Assembly: GCA_013400115.1 (NCBI GenBank)
Contig: VXBP01008680.1
Location: 403,109-467,108, forward strand
Reading direction: 5' to 3'
DNA from: Rhinopomastus cyanomelas
Taxonomy: Eukaryota; Chordata; Aves; Bucerotiformes; Rhinopomastidae
Length of the DNA: 64,000 nt
The notes under the pieces were generated by a model. The model was not told the origin of the DNA, searched no databases, and saw only the letters and a list, made by a program, of their open reading frames with translations. The position numbers were made by a program, and so were the translations under genes. Below, piece by piece: positions 59,411-64,000 of this stretch (positions are counted from its first letter, which is position 1; each line of letters begins with the position of its first letter).

Positions 59411-61482
59411 GTGATGAAGATGAAGGGTGACAAAACCCACATGAAACACCCATAAGTAGCACCCAGTTCCTTTTGCATACATCCACATTTTCTGCTGTCC
59501 TGAAGAGTGTAACTTCTATCTCAATGTTAGAGCCCTCCTGCTGGCCTTGGGCCAGCTGGGACACTCAGCTGATGCCTCGGCAGCTCCTGCTGGGACTTGT
59601 GTTCTTCACTACTGCCGTCTCATGCCAGGCCAGCACACTTGAATGCCTGGCCAATTCCTGTTTTATGGCTTTCAAAAGTCATTTTCAGACTGTACTGTAG
59701 TCTCAAAATCTGCCCGACAGGGCACAGTATAATCCCAGCTCTATTTTAAAGGTCAAATCCCACAGGTTTTGCTTGGTTTTGACTCATTCAGACCTTCCAG
59801 TGATTTCAAAAAGCCATTGACCTAGATAAGAGAGGGCAAAACTGGGGCCACAGTCAGATTTCCAGTATAAAAAGTGACTTCATTTTCAGATGGCTTCACT
59901 GTAACTGCTGTAAGGTTTCACTGTTCTGTTTGCCTCACTGAAATACACAGAAGGATCTGTACATCAAATGCATAAAAGAATTGACTTTTAATTCCTACCA
60001 TGTGTTTTGGTAAGAGGAATTAAATGTCAAAACACAAAAGCAATTATACACTTAATGGTAAAAAACATATAATCAAGTCATTTTTTTATTTTCAGATTGC
60101 GGGGATTGAAATAAAAGGGCAAGAGGGTCTTACTTTGACATTCTGCGTGACGGAAAGGCCCCCTCGCATCCTTTTGTACCTCTTACAAAATGAATGCGCC
60201 TGTAATCAGATCCTTTCATTTTGAAACGGAGATTGTGCTTCCAATCTATGGCGCATTTGCGAGGGTGTTGAGAAAGTGTGCGAGTAAAATGTGCCTGCCG
60301 TAGGAAATCAGCTCTGGGGAAGGCAGTCACTCGCCGTGATGGCATACAGCTGGCTCAGCAGAACTCTTGGGGTGAAACAAAGACTGCTGGTGTGGGATAG
60401 TCATCGCTGCGTATTTACCAACCATCATCACGAGGTAGGCAAACTCTTCCGTAAGTCTCCGAGTCCTCTGCTGGCAGAGTGATCTGGAGCACTGCCATAA
60501 GGTTGCCCTCTTTTCATTTTCTGTAGCCACCTGCTGCTGACCATTGTTATGTCAATTTCTTAGATCTGTCTTTTTAGGGGCAATTTTTATCTTCCCAGGA
60601 AATTTAAAGGGAGAAGAAAGCAATGCCATACTGGTGCCTCTATTTTGCTACGGTATTAGGAGCCAGTGGCTAGTTGCTACTGTGTCTATACAGTCCCTAA
60701 CGCAGTGATCTACCGCTTCTGCTGTCAGGCTCGTAGGCACCTCTACATTACAGATAGGCAGCTATATAGGGTAGTGCTTGATTCATGTGGCATGTCCCAC
60801 TGTCCTAGTGAGCTGATCCTCCAAAGTGGGCATGGGAGAGATTTCATCACAACCCTCTCAGGCCTGAGTAGATGGGCATCCTCCCCAGAGGCTGGGGTCA
60901 ACTGCTGCACATCCACAGCTTGATCAAGCCATTGCAATTTGTCTATTGCAAATCCCTCTGTAGCTGAGACATGATCTTAGTGACCACTTAGGCCTGGGAT
61001 GGTGCTTCTCAAATCCCACAGTGGTTTATGGGGGAATAGGAGCACTACTATTAATAAATATTGCTACGCTACCATGATATAACAATTGCTTACACCCAGC
61101 ATCAATCTCTGTGAACTAGACAGCATTCCTTTTTACTGTTGCAAAACCAATGAACATCTACTACTAGAAACACGCCAGATGTAGGATGTGGAATAAATCT
61201 TCCATCCCAGAGTGTACTCAGATTGCTCCAAATTCGTGGGTTTGATTCCTGCTTATGATGTTCCTTGATTCCTGAAACTGCAAAGGAACTGAAAATTAGT
61301 GTGATGGACCAGCCGTGTAGTGAAGATGTACAGCTGAGTGGCTTCTGGCTGGAAGAAAGTTCCTAAAGTACGGATCTGAAAACACAACTCAAAACACCCC
61401 AGAAACTAAATTCAAGCTGACTAGCCTATGTCCACAGTTTTGTCATTCTAATGGCCAATATTTCTGTGAAGTGTGGTGATTT
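59411..61482. other. Unique sequence, partly enhancer-like
   Basis: No gene was recognised. The part at 60015-60310 is repeat-free, has homeodomain cores and unusually many isolated CpGs for AT-rich DNA, and contains a TTTTATTTTCAG 3' splice-like end at 60096 with no matching donor nearby. Confidence 0.4.
60015..60310. promoter_or_regulatory. Candidate conserved noncoding element
   Basis: Repeat-free, with AGCAATTATACACTTAATGG near 60039 and several CpGs (60149, 60165, 60196, 60252, 60258). The TTTTATTTTCAG tract at 60085-60096 may alternatively be a splice acceptor; a 66-codon frame continues after it but is unrecognisable. Confidence 0.3.
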
Positions 61483-61537
61483 CATATATCATCTATATCT
61501 ATATCTATATCTAATCTATATCTATATCTATCTATAT
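61483..61537. repeat. ATATCT microsatellite
   Basis: About nine imperfect ATATCT/ATCTAT units. Abuts the left copy of the 108-bp duplication. Confidence 0.95.
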
Positions 61538-61646
61538 AGGAAAGATTTCCCTTCAATTGCATTGTGCCAATAACCTGTTCCAGGCAGAAAGGTTGACAAA
61601 ATAGGGTTCTATTTCCGTGTAAGATCCAAATCTCCACTTCTAAAAC
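61538..61646. repeat. Left copy of ~108-bp direct duplication flanking a CR1
   Basis: Begins AGGAAAGATTTCCCTTCAAT and aligns over its whole length with 62015-62120, at about 85-88% identity by eye. The two copies exactly bracket the CR1 between them. Confidence 0.93.
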
Positions 61647-62014
61647 AAGGGAGCTAAGTCTCTTGAGCTTGGAGAAGAGGAGATTGAGGGGTGACCTCAT
61701 CAATGGCTAGAAATATTCGAAGGGTGAGTGTCAGGAGGATGGAGCCAGGCTCTTCTCAGTGTCATCTAGTGATAGGACAAGGGGCAATACGTGTGAGAGC
61801 TGGAACACAGGAGGTTCCACATAAATGTGAGAAGGAACTTTTTCACAGTGAGGGTGACAGAGCACTGGAACAAGCTGCCTGGGGAGGTTGCAGAGTCTCC
61901 GTCTTCAGAGATGTTTAAGACCCACTTGGGTGACCCTGCTGTGTCAGGGAGATTGGATTAGATGATCTTTTGAGGTCCCTCCCAATCCCTAATGGTTCTA
62001 TGATTCTATGATAC
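61647..62014 (+). mobile_element. CR1 LINE fragment (~370 bp) between direct repeats
   Basis: Starts inside the C-terminal coding region at GCTTGGAGAAGAGGAG and ends in the GGTTCTATGATTCTATGAT tail. Young group but with scattered substitutions. It lies precisely between the two copies of the ~108-bp duplication. Confidence 0.96.
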
Positions 62015-62120
62015 AGGAAAGATTTCCCTTCAATTGCATTACACCAACAACCTGTTCCAGACAGAAAGGTTGACCAAGTAGGGTTCTATGTCAGGGTAAG
62101 AGCCAATCCTCCACTTCTCA
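62015..62120. repeat. Right copy of ~108-bp direct duplication
   Basis: Begins AGGAAAGATTTCCCTTCAAT, starts within two bases of the CR1 tail, and ends near CCACTTCTCAAAT. Differences from the left copy are substitutions spread over its length, so the duplication is old. Confidence 0.93.
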
Positions 62121-62508
62121 AATTCATTTTGGCACATTTATATTTGTATAAATACTTCTGTGTTCTCTCACTACCTTTTGAGTGATGATAACATGAAGAT
62201 TAAAAAAAAACCCAAAATGAAAAACAAATAAAAATAGAATCAATTGAGAAAGAATGAAAACAATGATCAGTTCATCTAGAAAACGGCTTCTTCTTTACAC
62301 CACTTCCTGTGTATAGAGGTCTTAAAAATCACAAGAGACGTTAAAGAATATTTTTATGGGTATTTTATTTCTAAGAAATGGTAAAACACCTATTTTGTCT
62401 GCTAAAGCACTATTACACATCTATATTCAGCTTCTACTTTTAGTGGGTGTTATCTGCTACTGTATGTTTTGGAGAGTTAGACAATTTCACGTTAAACCAT
62501 GGTATTCT
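62121..62508. other. Unique AT-rich sequence
   Basis: Nothing recognisable apart from an A-rich run near 62201-62235. Confidence 0.4.
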
Positions 62509-62543
62509 TGTCCCTTCCAATCCCTAATGATTCTATGATTCTT
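62509..62543 (+). mobile_element. Minimal CR1 tail (~35 bp)
   Basis: Only TCCCTTCCAATCCCTAATGA followed by TTCTATGATTCT remains of the CR1 3' end. The shortest insertion in the window, or a later deletion product. Confidence 0.85.
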
Positions 62544-64000
62544 CATTTTTGTAAAAGAATGGGCTTCTGCTAACAACAGAGCCTAAAAACCCCCTAAAAT
62601 GCTAAGTGTTACTTACTGAGAAATACGAGTCTCTCTTCCAGGGAGAAAAAGCCATCAGACCTTTAAATCCTATTTATAGTCTTACAACTAGTTAAAAAAA
62701 AGGATAAAAAAGACTCTTTTTGCAGAAGTTATTTTCTCTCAGATTTGAAGAATCAAGTTGAATCCCACAGTATTGAGTTTCCCCACAGAGAGAAGGCAAC
62801 GACTGCCGTACGAAGCCCCCGAAAACAAGTGTTTTGATGGACGTTTTCCATCACCCTTTTCGATCGCGGCATACATTTTCCTGTCACATAACATGCGGTA
62901 ATTATATGGATTTGCCTCGTTCCTAATCAGAAGAATGCTTCCTCACTTGCATGGAGGGGCCACAGGCTACTAGTCAACCCAAAAATCCTGTTAGCATTAC
63001 ATCTCAGCACAAATAAAGAATTTGGTTCAGTGCCTTGTTAGATCACCTCTATTTCTAGCTCGCTGAGTAAAAAGAGCATTTTTTGCAGCCTAGTTTGATA
63101 AGTAAAAGGTGTCTTTCTCACCTGCATGCACTCTGAATTGTCACTCTCGTTCTTTGTTCCTTTGCATGCGGCTGTTGTCAGCTCCCGAGTCACAGAACCA
63201 CTTGCAGGAACGGCTCAGGAGAGTTTTGGAAGAAAGGAAAGGGAAGAAAGGAGCTGCATTTTTATTTAACAGGAGAAGGAGAACATAAAGAAAAGAAAGG
63301 TGTTCTCAGGAATGTAGCCTGCAGCCTTGTCAGGTAGCATTTCTTCAGATGGTTTTTTCTCTCCCCTTTCCCACCCCAAGATCTCTCTTCATCATTTTTT
63401 TAAACATCTCTTCTGGGACAGGGACATGAAAGTGAATTGCGGGTCAAAGGCAAGAATTAGGAGTTGCCAGGGCTGCTTTCTGATGGCTTAACTCTATCTT
63501 TGTGTCCAGGCTTTTGCCAGTCAGCAGGTACTGTGGGTTATCCATTCCAGTCACATCATTTTCTGCTTGATGACAAGCATCACACCTTCATCCATCACAT
63601 TTACATTTCAAACTGCCACACTGCTCTATTGATTAATTATTTAGCAGCTCTTGGCCACTTGCGAGTGTTTCTGCACTCACGTTTCATGGAGAAGGTCTGT
63701 CCTTTTTATTTATGTACAGTTTTGTAAAACCAAAAAAAAATATGTAAAGCCTTTAACATGCACACATCCTAATAACCCTGCACGTGAGAGCATGTGCCTG
63801 CGTGCCCACGCGCGCGTGTGCACATCTACGCGTGTGTACATGCGGGCAGCGGCGCGAGCAGGCACGTGTGGGGAGCAGGCACAGGTAATCTGATCAATAA
63901 GCACATGCTCACATTGATAATAGATTTCTGAGTTTGCAGAGCACCAAGCAGCAGATCAATGAGACCTTGCAGGTGTGCTGGAGCCGGGATTTGCATCAGC
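62544..64000. other. Unique sequence
   Basis: No gene or repeat was recognised. 62765-63070 is repeat-free with CpGs near CGATCGCGG (62861-62869) and TAATTATATGG (62899-62909). Alternating purine-pyrimidine DNA (ACGCGCGCGTGTGCAC and nearby) lies at about 63780-63870. Confidence 0.4.
62765..63070. promoter_or_regulatory. Candidate conserved noncoding element
   Basis: Repeat-free block with clustered CpGs around CGATCGCGG and a homeodomain-type GGTAATTATATGG. Composition-based call only. Confidence 0.3.

Noticed and set aside
1..64000. Endogenous retrovirus or LTR element
   Set aside because: No paired LTRs, primer-binding site or retroviral-type frames were seen; the reverse-transcriptase sequence belongs to CR1 LINEs.
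1..64000. Assigning the window to a named gene or species
   Set aside because: No exon or element diagnostic of a gene was recognised, and CR1 content alone cannot resolve a bird lineage.

Overview
This looks like vertebrate nuclear DNA, most likely from a bird. The main evidence is the repeat content. About two dozen 5'-truncated CR1 LINE copies lie in both orientations, nearly all ending in the octamer-type tail (ATTCTATG)n that is typical of avian CR1. No Alu-, L1- or rodent-type SINE sequence was seen. One further repeat joins a tRNA-like head to a CR1-like tail, as in the CR1-mobilised SINEs of sauropsids. Crocodilian or turtle DNA is less likely but not excluded. I cannot name the species or the neighbouring genes.

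I recognise no host protein-coding gene. The open frames that carry real signal are reverse-transcriptase remnants inside CR1 copies (about 19.56-20.18, 20.87-21.19 and 57.45-58.23 kb). The window therefore reads as a regulatory or gene-desert interval with an unmethylated-type CpG-rich left end.

Layout. 1-6.7 kb is unique sequence with two CpG-rich blocks (2.64-2.87 and 5.83-6.40 kb); the second ends near a good 5' splice-site match at 6652/6653 and is the best promoter candidate. 6.7-15 kb is mostly unique with one CR1 tail and one well-formed candidate exon (12835-12916). 15-32.9 kb is rich in CR1 and holds the tRNA-headed SINE at 31.3 kb and a second candidate exon at 24.1 kb. 33-44 kb is mostly unique, with ancient CR1/L3-like remnants and a hexanucleotide polypyrimidine tract at 36.4 kb. 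44-54.3 kb holds nested and ancient CR1 copies and a 33-bp minisatellite at 50.0 kb. 54-62.6 kb holds the longest CR1 (about 1.07 kb, 57.45-58.52) and a CR1 bracketed by a diverged ~108-bp direct duplication (61.5-62.1 kb). The right end is unique, AT-rich sequence that resembles conserved noncoding DNA.

No operon-like logic applies. The most that can be inferred is a possible plus-strand spliced noncoding transcript starting in the 5.8-6.6 kb CpG island and using some of the candidate exons. It rests only on splice-site appearance. No wholly new system was identified; the two observations most worth following are the SINE at 31.3 kb and the long flanking duplication at 61.5-62.1 kb.
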